Shown one piece after another: positions 49,934-59,174 of a DNA stretch of 64,000 bases (the first letter of the stretch is position 1; the number at the start of each line of letters is the position of its first letter). The DNA comes from Haloarcula mannanilytica (GTDB lineage: Archaea > Halobacteriota > Halobacteria > Halobacteriales > Haloarculaceae): the NCBI RefSeq assembly GCF_005406125.1, contig NZ_BIXZ01000006.1, forward strand, positions 124,001 through 188,000. The letters are read 5' to 3'. The translations under genes were made by a program, and so were the position numbers. The notes beneath the pieces are model-generated. The model saw nothing but the letters and a program-made list of their open reading frames with translations. It was not told where the DNA came from and made no database searches.

Positions 49934-51391
49934 ATGTACAACCTAGGTGATGTCTCCGAAACGGTCCAACAGTTTGTCCGAGACGTTGGCGCGTATTCGA
50001 TAGCAGGCATTGCCCCGGCCATTTTTAGCGTTATTGCACTAACGGTTTTCACACGTCTGTTTTCACCGTCGGCGTTCGGCCGCTACTCGATTGCGATCTC
50101 GGTTGGCGGAATTGGGAGTACACTCCTGTTCGGCTGGCTCAATAAATCGATAATCAGATTCGGTTCGAAAGTGGACGAGAGAGAACTGATTGGGACTGCT
50201 TTCGCTGTTGTCATCGGTATTAGTCTCTGTCTTGTCGCAGTCGCAGGCGGCGTGTATGCACTTATCGGTAACACGCTCGGTCCGTATCAACCGTTTTACG
50301 CCGCTGCTCTGGCGTTTCTCCTGATGCAAGGGGCATTCCAGCCAATAATCGCGCTGTTCAGGGCCACGCTGAACTCGAAGCTCGTGACGGTGTTTATGTG
50401 TATCAAGGCCGTTTCGATGCTTGCGTTTTCAGTTTTTATCGTTCTATTCGTGTATAATCACATTTCGGGCTGGATTTGGGGAAATGTGATCGCTATTGCC
50501 ATTAGTATTCTCACTGTCGCCGCGCTGTCGGATCTCCTTCGAACCGTCCCACAGATCAACCGCGACATGCTCGTCCGTATGGCGGGGTACGGACTACCGT
50601 TGATCGGGTGGATAATGGGTGACCCACTGTTGAACCAGGCAGATCGCTTTCTGATCGAGTTCCTTCGTGGGAGTGCTACGGTTGGCATCTATACCTCGAA
50701 CTATAGCCTGGCCGACCGTGGGTTACGACTGGCGATGATCCCGCTACTAGACGCGATTCAACCAATCGTAATTGATCGATGGAACGGAGACAACCAGGAA
50801 CGGATCGAAGAGCTGCTCAACCAGTTCACCAAGTACTTCCTCGTCCTCGCAGTTCCCGCACTGGTCCTCCTAGGCGCATTCAGCAGACCACTGAGTACAC
50901 TTTTGCTTGGAAAAGCATATCACGAAGGATACGTCGTCATCCCGATAGTTGGCGCTGGAGTATTCATGTGGTCGCTTGGAAACCTCGGGCAAATCGGCCT
51001 GGAAATCAGAGAACGAACGGCGCTGATGTCGCGTGGGCTCATCGCTGCAGTTGTGTTCAATATCCTCGTCAACATCCCACTGATCATGAGCTTCGGATAC
51101 GTGGGAGCAGCATTCGGAACACTGCTCAGCTATTCGGCGTACGCCGCGTTCGTCTTCTGGTACTCTCGGGATCGGATAGTTTGGCACCTACCAACGGAGA
51201 CCATCGGCAATGTCTTATTGGCTGGCACTGCTATGGCAGCGCTTCCGGCACTGCTGTACGTGTCTGATTGGTACACACACGGGCTGGTAGTAGTGGCAGG
51301 GGTCGTGTCGACCGTCGTTTACGTCGCTATTCTCTATGTGTCGGGAGAAATAACAGACGAGAATATCACACGGATTCGAGAATTGACCTAA
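49934..51391 (+). CDS. Oligosaccharide flippase (Wzx/MurJ-type), copy 1
   Basis: A 485-residue membrane protein with 12-14 helices of the MOP superfamily. Landmarks are ALTVFTRLFSPSAFGRYS near residue 36, LLNQADRFLIEFLRGSATVGIYTSNYSLADRGL in the centre, cut here by its loops, and LGKAYHEGYVVIPIVG. It moves lipid-linked sugars to the outer face for assembly of glycans. The gene at 59.2 kb is a close paralogue with the same landmarks. Its end overlaps the end of the opposing YdjM-like gene by 26 bases. Confidence 0.9.
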   Translation: MYNLGDVSETVQQFVRDVGAYSIAGIAPAIFSVIALTVFTRLFSPSAFGRYSIAISVGGIGSTLLFGWLNKSIIRFGSKVDERELIGTAFAVVIGISLCLVAVAGGVYALIGNTLGPYQPFYAAALAFLLMQGAFQPIIALFRATLNSKLVTVFMCIKAVSMLAFSVFIVLFVYNHISGWIWGNVIAIAISILTVAALSDLLRTVPQINRDMLVRMAGYGLPLIGWIMGDPLLNQADRFLIEFLRGSATVGIYTSNYSLADRGLRLAMIPLLDAIQPIVIDRWNGDNQERIEELLNQFTKYFLVLAVPALVLLGAFSRPLSTLLLGKAYHEGYVVIPIVGAGVFMWSLGNLGQIGLEIRERTALMSRGLIAAVVFNILVNIPLIMSFGYVGAAFGTLLSYSAYAAFVFWYSRDRIVWHLPTETIGNVLLAGTAMAALPALLYVSDWYTHGLVVVAGVVSTVVYVAILYVSGEITDENITRIRELT

Positions 51392-51974
51392 TACGCTCCA
51401 GGCCCGGTGCTCCATCGCGATACCATTTCAACCCAGCTACAACCGCCACGCAGACCTCTAAGATCCGTATCCAGAACCGGAGGTCCTCACCCTTCGGGAG
51501 TGTGCGAGCGGTCCATGCAGGCTTTTTTCGTATGACTGGCTCTACATACGCAATATTGGAAACCGCATTGACGATACCATCAGCAGGTAGGGTAACCGGC
51601 CACACGAGAAACGATATCTCGAGCAGATCCCGCGCAACTGTCCCCTGTAGAACGAACAGCGAGGCATCAGCGAAGGGTTGTACGGCCCAGCTTAGACCGA
51701 AAGCAATAACCGTCCTCCGAATTCCAGCATCGTTTCGACTGACAAACAGTAAACACAAAAAAGCCGGTAGCACAACTAGCATCGAGTGAGCAACGGTCCG
51801 ACCGCTAACGAACGGTTCCCCAAGCAGTACCAACGGCTTATCGATGAGATCTGCAAACTGGGAACCGATCAGGATGGCACCGAGTTCACGCTGGCCAGGT
51901 GCACGACGGAGGGCTCCGGTAGTGTACGCTGATACGGTGAGGTACCCAAGCGCGAGATGTGCGTGCGGGAGCAT
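51366..51974 (-). CDS. YdjM-like membrane-bound metal-dependent hydrolase
   Basis: A 202-residue protein starting MLPHAHLALGYL, with IGSQFADLIDKPL and GRTVAHSMLVVLPAFL: the His and Asp residues spaced through the first three helices are the metal site of the YdjM/LexA-regulated hydrolase family (PF04307). Substrate and role are unknown. The last part is a hydrophilic basic-acidic tail. Its 3' end overlaps that of the flippase gene by 26 bases on the other strand. Confidence 0.75.
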   Translation of the reverse strand: MLPHAHLALGYLTVSAYTTGALRRAPGQRELGAILIGSQFADLIDKPLVLLGEPFVSGRTVAHSMLVVLPAFLCLLFVSRNDAGIRRTVIAFGLSWAVQPFADASLFVLQGTVARDLLEISFLVWPVTLPADGIVNAVSNIAYVEPVIRKKPAWTARTLPKGEDLRFWIRILEVCVAVVAGLKWYRDGAPGLERIRSILESV

Positions 51975-52123
51975 TTCTCACTGATGGGAATTCGCCAGAG
52001 ATATCCATCAATGATGGGGATGGTGTCATGCTCATGCAACTGGCTGAGAATCGTATCGTGATACTTTAACCGAGCACACATGAGCCCGACTTATTATTAC
52101 ACTCTAGTAATTCACCTATCATA

Positions 52124-52666
52124 GTGGCACCCGACCCAGCGTATTGTTCGACTTGTGGGACCGAACTAGACGACCGGGAAATCGAGGGCCGGACGAGACG
52201 CTACTGTCACAATTGCGCGAAACCGATTTACAGAAATCCGAAGCCGTGTGCTGGCGTCCTCGTAGTTGACGAGCAGAAGCACGTATTGCTAGTCAAACGG
52301 ACACAGCCACCTGCGGCTGGTTCTTGGAGTCTCCCCGCAGGGTATCTAGAAGCCGATGAACCCCCGCAGGAAGCAGCGAGTCGAGAATTGCACGAGGAGA
52401 CCGGACTCTCCGTTTCGACGAGCGACATCACACTTCACGATACAAATTTCGTTCAACACCCTAGCGGTCAGCACATTCTTGTCGTAATCTATCTCACGAC
52501 ACGAGCATCGACGACAGGTTCGCCAACTCCCGGGTCCGATGCCGGCGCAGCACGGTTCTGGGATCTCGAAGAGATAATTTCGAGTGCTCAGCGGATCGAA
52601 CCGGGGTATGAAGGGATTTTCGAGGCGGCAGTACGCGTTACAAATACCACCACATCGGACCGCTGA
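52124..52666 (+). CDS. Nudix hydrolase with zinc ribbon (NudC-like)
   Basis: A 180-residue enzyme with an N-terminal zinc ribbon (Cys8, Cys11, Cys28, Cys31) and a perfect Nudix box G-x5-E-x7-RE-x2-EE-x-G from Gly73 to Gly94 (GYLEADE...RELHEETG). It hydrolyses a nucleoside diphosphate linked to another group, such as NADH, ADP-ribose or a nucleotide sugar. The start codon is GTG, which gives MAPDPAYCSTCG; no ATG precedes the zinc ribbon. In this setting removal of unwanted nucleotide sugars is possible. Confidence 0.9.
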   Translation: MAPDPAYCSTCGTELDDREIEGRTRRYCHNCAKPIYRNPKPCAGVLVVDEQKHVLLVKRTQPPAAGSWSLPAGYLEADEPPQEAASRELHEETGLSVSTSDITLHDTNFVQHPSGQHILVVIYLTTRASTTGSPTPGSDAGAARFWDLEEIISSAQRIEPGYEGIFEAAVRVTNTTTSDR

Positions 52667-52680
52667 AGTAACGCTTCCAG

Positions 52681-53820
52681 TCAGCTAAACCGCGATTTGA
52701 ACTCGCTAGAGGCGGTTGGATGGGGCGGATACTGTTCGGAGGCGTGGAGAGATGTCGGACCTACAAAATGGGGGCCGGCGGTGAAACTCCAGACGTTGTG
52801 CCACTTCACGATATCGCTGTTCTCTGCGATCCACTGTGCGAAATTTTCAATGAACAGGGGGTTATCACCTCCCCCAGCGTCGTTCCGGTTTCGAGCGACC
52901 ACTCCATATTCCGGGAATGCAAGTGGTTTCTCGTGTTGTCTCGCGAACTCTGCCCAATCGTTCAGCCCAAATTCCTGGCTAACGAGCCGGTTCCAGGTCC
53001 GCTTACGACGCTCACGGACACACGAGTCGCCACACTGGTCCGGGTAGTATAGTTCCCCTTTGTCGTAAACTGTCAATCCGATGATGTCTACCCACTGATC
53101 TCCTGGGTATGCAGTTGTTGGGTCCATGTGGACTCGTCCGATATGTGGGGCCCACATGTAGCTGAAATCCGCGTCGTCAACTGAATTTATCGCCGTAACT
53201 ACCTCTTTCCATGCCTTGATGAATAGTTCGGGCCTATCTACCGCCCCGTCTGAAGACCATCGCCCGTTCAGTTCGTGTCCGAGCCGTAACGTCGCATCTG
53301 ACATTCCGTTCCGAATCAAACTACGAGCAAATTGCTGATGTTGAGTCGTGTGTTCCCCCTCAGCTACGGCGGACAAAGTCGACTCCCCCGGAGGGAACAT
53401 TTTCGCTGTGACCGCTATCTCACGCTCTGATGCGATTGGCTCAATGGGGACTTCGAACGGCATATTGTCGATACGATACCTGTCCCAGCCGCTGTGTGGG
53501 ACGTTGAATGAGTAGTAATCAACAGTCCGTCCGAACCACTCCTCCCAGGGCTCTAACGCGGAGTCGTCGCCCAGATAGACCCCCACGCCAATGCCCGCCT
53601 CCTGTTCTGTCGTTTCCTCGGTTGTGGGACGCTCTGTAGAAGGATCCACCGAAGTATCAGCCCACGTGCTACAGCCAGCGAGCAAACTCAAACCCATTGC
53701 CGTGCTAGTAGAAAGTGTTTTGATAAAACCACGCCGACTCTTCTCTAATGTTTGTGGAGGGCCATGGTTCCCAGTCTCCGAGTCTTTTTCAGGAGGGATT
53801 TCTGACTCAGGCTTGTGCAT
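52681..53820 (-). CDS. GH26-like glycoside hydrolase, Tat lipoprotein
   Basis: A 379-residue protein with a long polar N-terminus, then a Tat signal (SRRGFIKTLSTSTAMGLSLLAGC, split here at its cleavage site), the lipobox Cys50, and an acidic Thr-rich spacer. The catalytic domain is GH26-like: a GHELNG pair with His182 and Glu183 (acid/base) and AFPEYGVV with Glu304 (nucleophile), followed by GGGDNP as in the relative at 47.2 kb. It would act on mannan-like or other beta-linked polysaccharide outside the cell. It converges on the Nudix gene and is divergent from the next glycosyltransferase. Confidence 0.78.
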   Translation of the reverse strand: MHKPESEIPPEKDSETGNHGPPQTLEKSRRGFIKTLSTSTAMGLSLLAGCSTWADTSVDPSTERPTTEETTEQEAGIGVGVYLGDDSALEPWEEWFGRTVDYYSFNVPHSGWDRYRIDNMPFEVPIEPIASEREIAVTAKMFPPGESTLSAVAEGEHTTQHQQFARSLIRNGMSDATLRLGHELNGRWSSDGAVDRPELFIKAWKEVVTAINSVDDADFSYMWAPHIGRVHMDPTTAYPGDQWVDIIGLTVYDKGELYYPDQCGDSCVRERRKRTWNRLVSQEFGLNDWAEFARQHEKPLAFPEYGVVARNRNDAGGGDNPLFIENFAQWIAENSDIVKWHNVWSFTAGPHFVGPTSLHASEQYPPHPTASSEFKSRFS

Positions 53821-53983
53821 TCACACCGTTTCTTATCCGAACAAATTTAGTTAGAAGCTCATTATTTATCCGAAATGTCGGTCTGATAATTACGGTCGGT
53901 AAGATTAGATCTGTGATACATCGTAGATCTGGAGTTTGGATACACCTTACTATAACACATATCTAGCATACTGCGGACGTAGG

Positions 53984-54955
53984 ATGAATGACGTTCCCAC
54001 GAGTTATTCACCGGCAGAGAACGCTTCGGGTGTTCGAAACGATACTGTATCGGGCACCGATACCGCCCCATCCGTGGCTATCGTAATTCTCACCTGGGAA
54101 AACTACGATGAGATCGTCGAATGTTTAAATTCGATACAATCGATTACGTATCCTAACTATCGCGTTATTATCGTCGACAACGGCTCGGAAGACGGTTCGA
54201 TAGAACGACTGCAATCGGAGTACGAATGGTGTGAGTTCGTCCTCAACGAGGAGAACGAAGGATTTGCCAGGGGAAACAACGCCGGAATTTCGTATGCTCT
54301 TGATAGCGGTGCGGACTACGTACTTCTCCTAAACGACGATACGATCGTATCGGAAGATTTCCTTGAGCCACTGGTTGATGCGATGGAAACGTACGATTCC
54401 GTGGCTGCTGTCGGCGGTGTCAACCTCTATGCCGATTCGGGGGAGATTCACAATGCAGGGTATACTTTCCATCCCTGGATTGCAGCGAAAGGGGAACTGT
54501 ATCGCGAGCCGAAATCGAGTGAACCGTACCCGGTTGATTACGTTCAATCCTGCCTTATTCTCTTGAATCCGGAGTTCCTTGATGAGATCGGTTTGTTGAA
54601 CGAAAGCTATTTTCTAGGGATGGAAGATGTGGATTTAGCGTGGAAGGCGAGAAAGAAAGGGTGGAAGGTTTTGACTGCTCCTGATTCGCGGATCCGGCAT
54701 CGTATTGGTGAAACCGCAACACGGTCACCATTCAGTTCGTATCACAAGATAAGAAATAAGTTGCAGTTCGGGGCTGAAAACCTCTCACTACCGTGTCGGA
54801 TCCCGCTATATCTGTCGCTCATAGCTGAGACACTGTATCTGTTTCTATGGTGGTCTGTAACCGGCGGGTTCAATAAAATACGAACGACAGTACTCGGTGC
54901 ATATGATCACTTCAGAGACGCCGAGTTCAGAGATTACGATAGACTCACGAACTGA
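53984..54955 (+). CDS. Family 2 glycosyltransferase (rhamnosyltransferase-like)
   Basis: A 323-residue GT-A enzyme: IVILTWENYDE (33-43), VDNGSEDGS (64-72), ENEGFARGNNAGI and the metal site LLNDDT (115-120), with FLGMEDVDLAWKARKKGW holding the acidic catalytic region. This is the WcaA/rhamnosyltransferase subtype. A single hydrophobic stretch near residue 280 (YLSLIAETLYLFLWW) may bind it to the membrane. The start is at MNDVPTSY; the frame is open 16 codons further, but those residues are unlike the family. Confidence 0.88.
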   Translation: MNDVPTSYSPAENASGVRNDTVSGTDTAPSVAIVILTWENYDEIVECLNSIQSITYPNYRVIIVDNGSEDGSIERLQSEYEWCEFVLNEENEGFARGNNAGISYALDSGADYVLLLNDDTIVSEDFLEPLVDAMETYDSVAAVGGVNLYADSGEIHNAGYTFHPWIAAKGELYREPKSSEPYPVDYVQSCLILLNPEFLDEIGLLNESYFLGMEDVDLAWKARKKGWKVLTAPDSRIRHRIGETATRSPFSSYHKIRNKLQFGAENLSLPCRIPLYLSLIAETLYLFLWWSVTGGFNKIRTTVLGAYDHFRDAEFRDYDRLTN

Positions 54956-55026
54956 CACTCCCGCCTGTTCGAAGAGTTGGGGTTTTACAAACGACGGACA
55001 GTAATTTGTCGGTTGGTGTATAGTGC

Positions 55027-55038
55027 AAATATTTAATT
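55027..55038 (+). promoter_or_regulatory. TATA candidate for the acyltransferase gene
   Basis: AAATATTTAATT lies 40-51 bases before the ATG, in an A+T-rich gap. It is a plausible haloarchaeal TATA element. Confidence 0.4.
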
Positions 55039-55077
55039 GGAAAACAACCGTATCAACAATCAGTATTGTGAGATAAT

Positions 55078-55659
55078 ATGAAACAGAGTCCGTTTAACCT
55101 ATTGGCCGAGAAGGGGCTGGTCACCTTTGCCGTCATCTGTAAATCGTATCTCGCTAGTGAACTATACAAACGGTATCTCAACAGCCGTCGCAACGTTTCA
55201 ATCGATAACTCAGCCGAAATCGACCTGGCAACTGACTTCGGAACGTCGGGCAATATCACCATCCGCGAAAACTGTCGGATCCGGAAATATACCGTCATCT
55301 CTCCGTCCGGAGGGGAAATCGAAATCGGAGCCAACTCCTTGGTCAACGCCTTTGGGTCCCTCCTTGGTCATGGGTCAATCCACATTGGTCAGGACGTATT
55401 AATCGGTCCACATACGACCATTGTCGCTGCGAATCACACGTTTAGCGATCAGACTGTCCCAATAGTTCAACAGGAGGTCACAAAGGAGGGTATTACCATT
55501 CACGACGACGTATGGATAGGCGCTAATTGCACGGTGTTAGATGGCGTTACTATCGGCGAGGGTGCTGTTGTCGCAGCCGGAAGTGTCGTCACTGAATCTG
55601 TGCCCGAATCTACCGTCGTTGCCGGCACTCCTGCGGAGCAGATCGATACACGAAACTAG
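55078..55659 (+). CDS. Hexapeptide-repeat (LbH) acyltransferase
   Basis: A 193-residue protein with left-handed beta-helix repeats, visible as (I/V)-G-x-x-x-x units: ITIRENCRI, IEIGANSLV, IHIGQDVLIGPHTTI, ITIHDDVWIGANCTV and VTIGEGAVVAAGSVV, ending AGTPAEQI. AANHTF carries the catalytic-type His. It fits a sugar O- or N-acetyltransferase such as WcaF/NodL. It would decorate the glycan made in this island. The N-terminal 45 residues are helical and basic, perhaps touching the membrane. Confidence 0.88.
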   Translation: MKQSPFNLLAEKGLVTFAVICKSYLASELYKRYLNSRRNVSIDNSAEIDLATDFGTSGNITIRENCRIRKYTVISPSGGEIEIGANSLVNAFGSLLGHGSIHIGQDVLIGPHTTIVAANHTFSDQTVPIVQQEVTKEGITIHDDVWIGANCTVLDGVTIGEGAVVAAGSVVTESVPESTVVAGTPAEQIDTRN

Positions 55660-55707
55660 TTCAATCAGCATTCATTCGGCGGTTTAGACGGCCTATACTA
55701 AGACAGT

Positions 55708-55721
55708 AATATATAAATACT
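55708..55721 (+). promoter_or_regulatory. TATA element of the 658-aa membrane protein gene
   Basis: TAATATATAAATAC lies 31-44 bases before the ATG, as expected for a leaderless haloarchaeal transcript. Confidence 0.5.
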
Positions 55722-55751
55722 CATCATCGGAGACTTTGAGTTGTAAAATTG

Positions 55752-57728
55752 ATGTCAACTGCTACGTGGCAAGACGTGACGCGCCTGCTTCTTCCGACAT
55801 CTCTAATTATCGCATTATTTGCCTCCCTTGTGGCGTTTCAGATCCTGGGCCCAGTGGCCGGTGTCAAAAGCGGGTACGTGTTCCTAGGCTTGCTATTTGC
55901 AATCGTAATCTATCGGTACTCACAAACAGAGGGAGAGGAAGTAGGCCACAGTAGCTATACAGTACAGAGCTCGGAGTTAGGAAAAGTCGTTTTCGGCGGC
56001 GTACTGCTCGCTATAGCAGCGGTGGCACAGGCAGACGCATTGCTCCCGTTTGGAGCGCCGACCATGCGGACTGTGAGCCTTCTTGTCGTTCTGCCCATCG
56101 GGTACATATTACTCGCAGTACAAATCCGACAGCGAGCACCAACAGGGTGGCTCATCAGCCAGCTCGTCGCGTTATTTGCACTCGATCCACTAACGAAATA
56201 CCAATCAACTAACTTTTATTTCGGGCGGGGCGACATTCCAAAACACGTTTACTACACTGATCTCATCACGTCAAGTGGAACGTGGCGGTCGCTTCCGGAA
56301 ACCACGATGTATCAGTACTTCCCGGGACACCAAACACTTCTCGGAGCAGTGAGCTTTCTTACCGGGTTCTCGTCGTACGATTCACTCGTTATCACCGGGA
56401 TACTCACGTATCTCGTCGTCATTTGCGCCGCGTATTTACTTGCCCGCCTCTTTTTTCCGGATCGAATACTCTCAATCTGTATCCTGTTCGGTGTTACAGT
56501 ACTTGGCCCAATCCATCGATACAGCGTCTACTTTTACCCACAAGCGGTCGCAGTTGCGCTAGGGCTGATCGTTATTCTGGGTGCCTATCGATACAGTACG
56601 TTCGAACCGACGAGCTATCTCGTGCACACGGTACTTACCATACCCATCGTCGTTGCGCTTTGGTTCACTCATCATTTCACTGTTGTCCTGTTTGCTCCGA
56701 TACTGGCCGGACTGCTCACGGTTCCTATTCTCGCTAACCGCGGTTTCGGATTCGAAGGTGTCATCCGCCCCCAACTACTGCCAATCGTTGCGTGGGTCGG
56801 CGGCAGTGTGGCGTACTGGTTAGTCGGCAGTGTGTTTATCAGTACGCTGATTTCTGCCCTGACCAGAGTAGTCAGTTTCATGCAAGTGACTGGCGACGCG
56901 AGCGGCGGTGATCCAGTTCAAACGCTTGGACGTTCGCTCCCTGAACCATCCATTACTGAGGCCGTAATTAGTCTATTCAGCGTTAGTGGGATCTACAATG
57001 TCTTTCTCGTCTGTTTGCTCTCTCTCGGGGTGTTGGTGCTCTTTCGAAACCACAACTTGTACCGCCGCGCCGCTGGAATCGTCACTGTCGGCGTGCTCGG
57101 ATCAATTTTCATGATCAGAATACCGCTTGAGATACACGGGATCCAGCGGATACAACTCCCACTTAGCCTCTTTGTCGCGTTTATCATTGGATCGAGCCTT
57201 TATTGGCTCGTCTCTAACCCGAATACGTCTCTCAAGCGAATCGCTCCGGGGCTTCTCGTGGTCGCGGTACTGGCGACTGCCGGCCCTGCTGTGGCAGCTG
57301 ATGATCTTTACGGCCTCCACTCGGGGCCAGATCTCTGGGAGAAACAATCACTGCCCGAAACCCAAAAAGAATTCAGTGCCGCTGAAATGGAGAGTTTCCA
57401 GCAATCAGCGACGTATCTCAAAGAGCAAGAGACCTCCGTCGCTACCGACTGGAATTCGGCTATCGGTCTCAGTAGATACGGTGCAGGCTCTGGTTCGTTC
57501 GTCGTAGCGGATGATCGCATCAGAACAGAGCAAGATCTGCTCCTGTACCGACAGCGGTGGACGACCCACAGTGTGCGGTACGTTCCATCGCGGATTGATT
57601 TCAGGACGCTCCTCGTTTCGGATGACTGGATGAGAGGGTCTGTCCGTAGTGAAAACAAGGTGTACACGACCGGTGAAATAGGAATGCTCGCAGACAGGGA
57701 GAACGCTACGTATCTTGATCGCCAGTAA
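55752..57728 (+). CDS. Large multi-helix membrane protein, possible GT-C enzyme
   Basis: A 658-residue protein with about 12-14 membrane helices and a C-terminal outside domain of some 150 residues (from DDLYGLHSG). The first outer loop has NFYFGRGDIPKHVYYTDL and then a loop with YQYFPGHQTLLGAV, which resembles the position of the acidic catalytic loop in GT-C glycosyltransferases and O-antigen or oligosaccharide polymerases. No standard signature is complete, so this is tentative. The start is the ATG after a TTG in the same frame. Its end overlaps the opposing glycosyltransferase by 23 bases. Confidence 0.7.
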   Translation: MSTATWQDVTRLLLPTSLIIALFASLVAFQILGPVAGVKSGYVFLGLLFAIVIYRYSQTEGEEVGHSSYTVQSSELGKVVFGGVLLAIAAVAQADALLPFGAPTMRTVSLLVVLPIGYILLAVQIRQRAPTGWLISQLVALFALDPLTKYQSTNFYFGRGDIPKHVYYTDLITSSGTWRSLPETTMYQYFPGHQTLLGAVSFLTGFSSYDSLVITGILTYLVVICAAYLLARLFFPDRILSICILFGVTVLGPIHRYSVYFYPQAVAVALGLIVILGAYRYSTFEPTSYLVHTVLTIPIVVALWFTHHFTVVLFAPILAGLLTVPILANRGFGFEGVIRPQLLPIVAWVGGSVAYWLVGSVFISTLISALTRVVSFMQVTGDASGGDPVQTLGRSLPEPSITEAVISLFSVSGIYNVFLVCLLSLGVLVLFRNHNLYRRAAGIVTVGVLGSIFMIRIPLEIHGIQRIQLPLSLFVAFIIGSSLYWLVSNPNTSLKRIAPGLLVVAVLATAGPAVAADDLYGLHSGPDLWEKQSLPETQKEFSAAEMESFQQSATYLKEQETSVATDWNSAIGLSRYGAGSGSFVVADDRIRTEQDLLLYRQRWTTHSVRYVPSRIDFRTLLVSDDWMRGSVRSENKVYTTGEIGMLADRENATYLDRQ

Positions 57729-58884
57729 TCAATTCGAATACTCTGTCGTATTGATCCATTAGCGAGTCCCAGGAGTGATTTGACGCGATCTCTGGCCCTG
57801 CAGCCGCGAGTCGGTGACGGAGTTCGTTCGAAGAGCGAAGCTGTTCGATGCCGCGAACAAATCCGTGAGCGTCCTCATAGATAAGCACATCTTTGCCGTC
57901 TTCAACAGTGAGTCCCTGGGCACCCACAGGAGTCGTAATTGTGGGTAATCCGGCCGCCAGATAATCTAACATCTTTAATTTAGTCCCGGAACCACTGAAC
58001 AGCGGACATAGTGCGATGTCCGCTAACTGCAAGGCACCAGGGAGTTCATCAACATAGCCGGGTGTATATACATTGCTTGCCGATGTTGAAGGGGGATTCC
58101 GTCCGATGAGGAGAAAGGTTACGTCGTCGAATTCGGGGGCAATCTCTTCGCTAATTACCGTTGCCGCGCGTCTGTTCGGTGCATAGTCGTATGAGCCGAG
58201 GAACACACACGTGAACACATTCTCGTCTATACCACACTCTCGTGCCGCTTGTGCCGGATTGCCCCCATCGCGTATCCACTGGAAGTCACACCCGTTCGGG
58301 ATGACGAATGTTTCGGTTCCGGGTGTCTCCTCGAACCGGGCTTGATCGTCTTTGGATTGGAACACCGTTATGTCGGCTGCACTAATCGCTTGCTTTTCAA
58401 AGGAGTAGAAGTTCTCTACTGTTCGGCGTCGAAGGAGATCGGGAACACCTCTCTCCTGAAGGTAGCCGTCCAGTATCGTGTGTTCGGCGTTGTGCTTGTT
58501 CAGGAGCATCACTGCATCGTGTTCCGCCGAGAGTTGCACTGCTGCATCCGTTACTTGCGGGAACTCACAGACGATAACGTCGAATGAGATTCCCAACGAA
58601 TTAACTGTCCTGACAAGACTCCGAGTGAGCAGTTTTCGAAGCGGGTGTCGCTCGCTAAATAAAAACAGTCCAGTCCAAAGTTCGTTCCAGATTGGTTGCC
58701 GGGTGAACAGTGGACTGGTCAGATCGATCCATTCGATATCATTCGATGGCTGTTCACTGCTGGGCGGTGCAGCTACCCATAAATCACCAAACTCAGTCAT
58801 TTTCTGGGCAGTGTTCCATAGACGCACTTCGGCTCCGTTCTGTGGCGGGTACATTGCTGTCCGAGTGAGCTGTAAAATATTCAT
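57706..58884 (-). CDS. Family 4 (GT-B) glycosyltransferase
   Basis: A 392-residue enzyme with a typical GT-B double fold. PPQNGAEVRLWNTAQKM near the start is the acceptor-side loop, NKHNAEHTIL follows, and the donor side has FLGSYDYAPNRRA, LLIGRNPP and SGSGTKLKMLDYLAAGLPTITT, matching the E-x7-E region of retaining transferases in modified form (the first Glu is replaced by Ser in LFSGSGTK). Similar to glycosyltransferases of bacterial exopolysaccharide loci. It is encoded alone on this strand. Confidence 0.85.
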   Translation of the reverse strand: MNILQLTRTAMYPPQNGAEVRLWNTAQKMTEFGDLWVAAPPSSEQPSNDIEWIDLTSPLFTRQPIWNELWTGLFLFSERHPLRKLLTRSLVRTVNSLGISFDVIVCEFPQVTDAAVQLSAEHDAVMLLNKHNAEHTILDGYLQERGVPDLLRRRTVENFYSFEKQAISAADITVFQSKDDQARFEETPGTETFVIPNGCDFQWIRDGGNPAQAARECGIDENVFTCVFLGSYDYAPNRRAATVISEEIAPEFDDVTFLLIGRNPPSTSASNVYTPGYVDELPGALQLADIALCPLFSGSGTKLKMLDYLAAGLPTITTPVGAQGLTVEDGKDVLIYEDAHGFVRGIEQLRSSNELRHRLAAAGPEIASNHSWDSLMDQYDRVFELITGDQDT

Positions 58885-59174
58885 TTGTCAAGAAGGGCGT
58901 TCGATAATTCTCAAGCGTATTATCCAAATATCAGGTATCACACCTGTTAGTTATGCTGTCTTAATTTCTCGGATATCTCTTGGGCTGTGATCTCTATCGC
59001 ATTACTGAGAGTAGTGACCGCATTATTCTACCATTTTCGGCTCATATATTTAAATGAGAGTCGAGAATAGCAAAGAGAAAGACGACATGTGCTGCACGGA
59101 TGTCGATCCGACGAGGGCATTAATATTGGACGAATGAATGACTGGCATGTGTAACATGATTACGCTGTAATATA

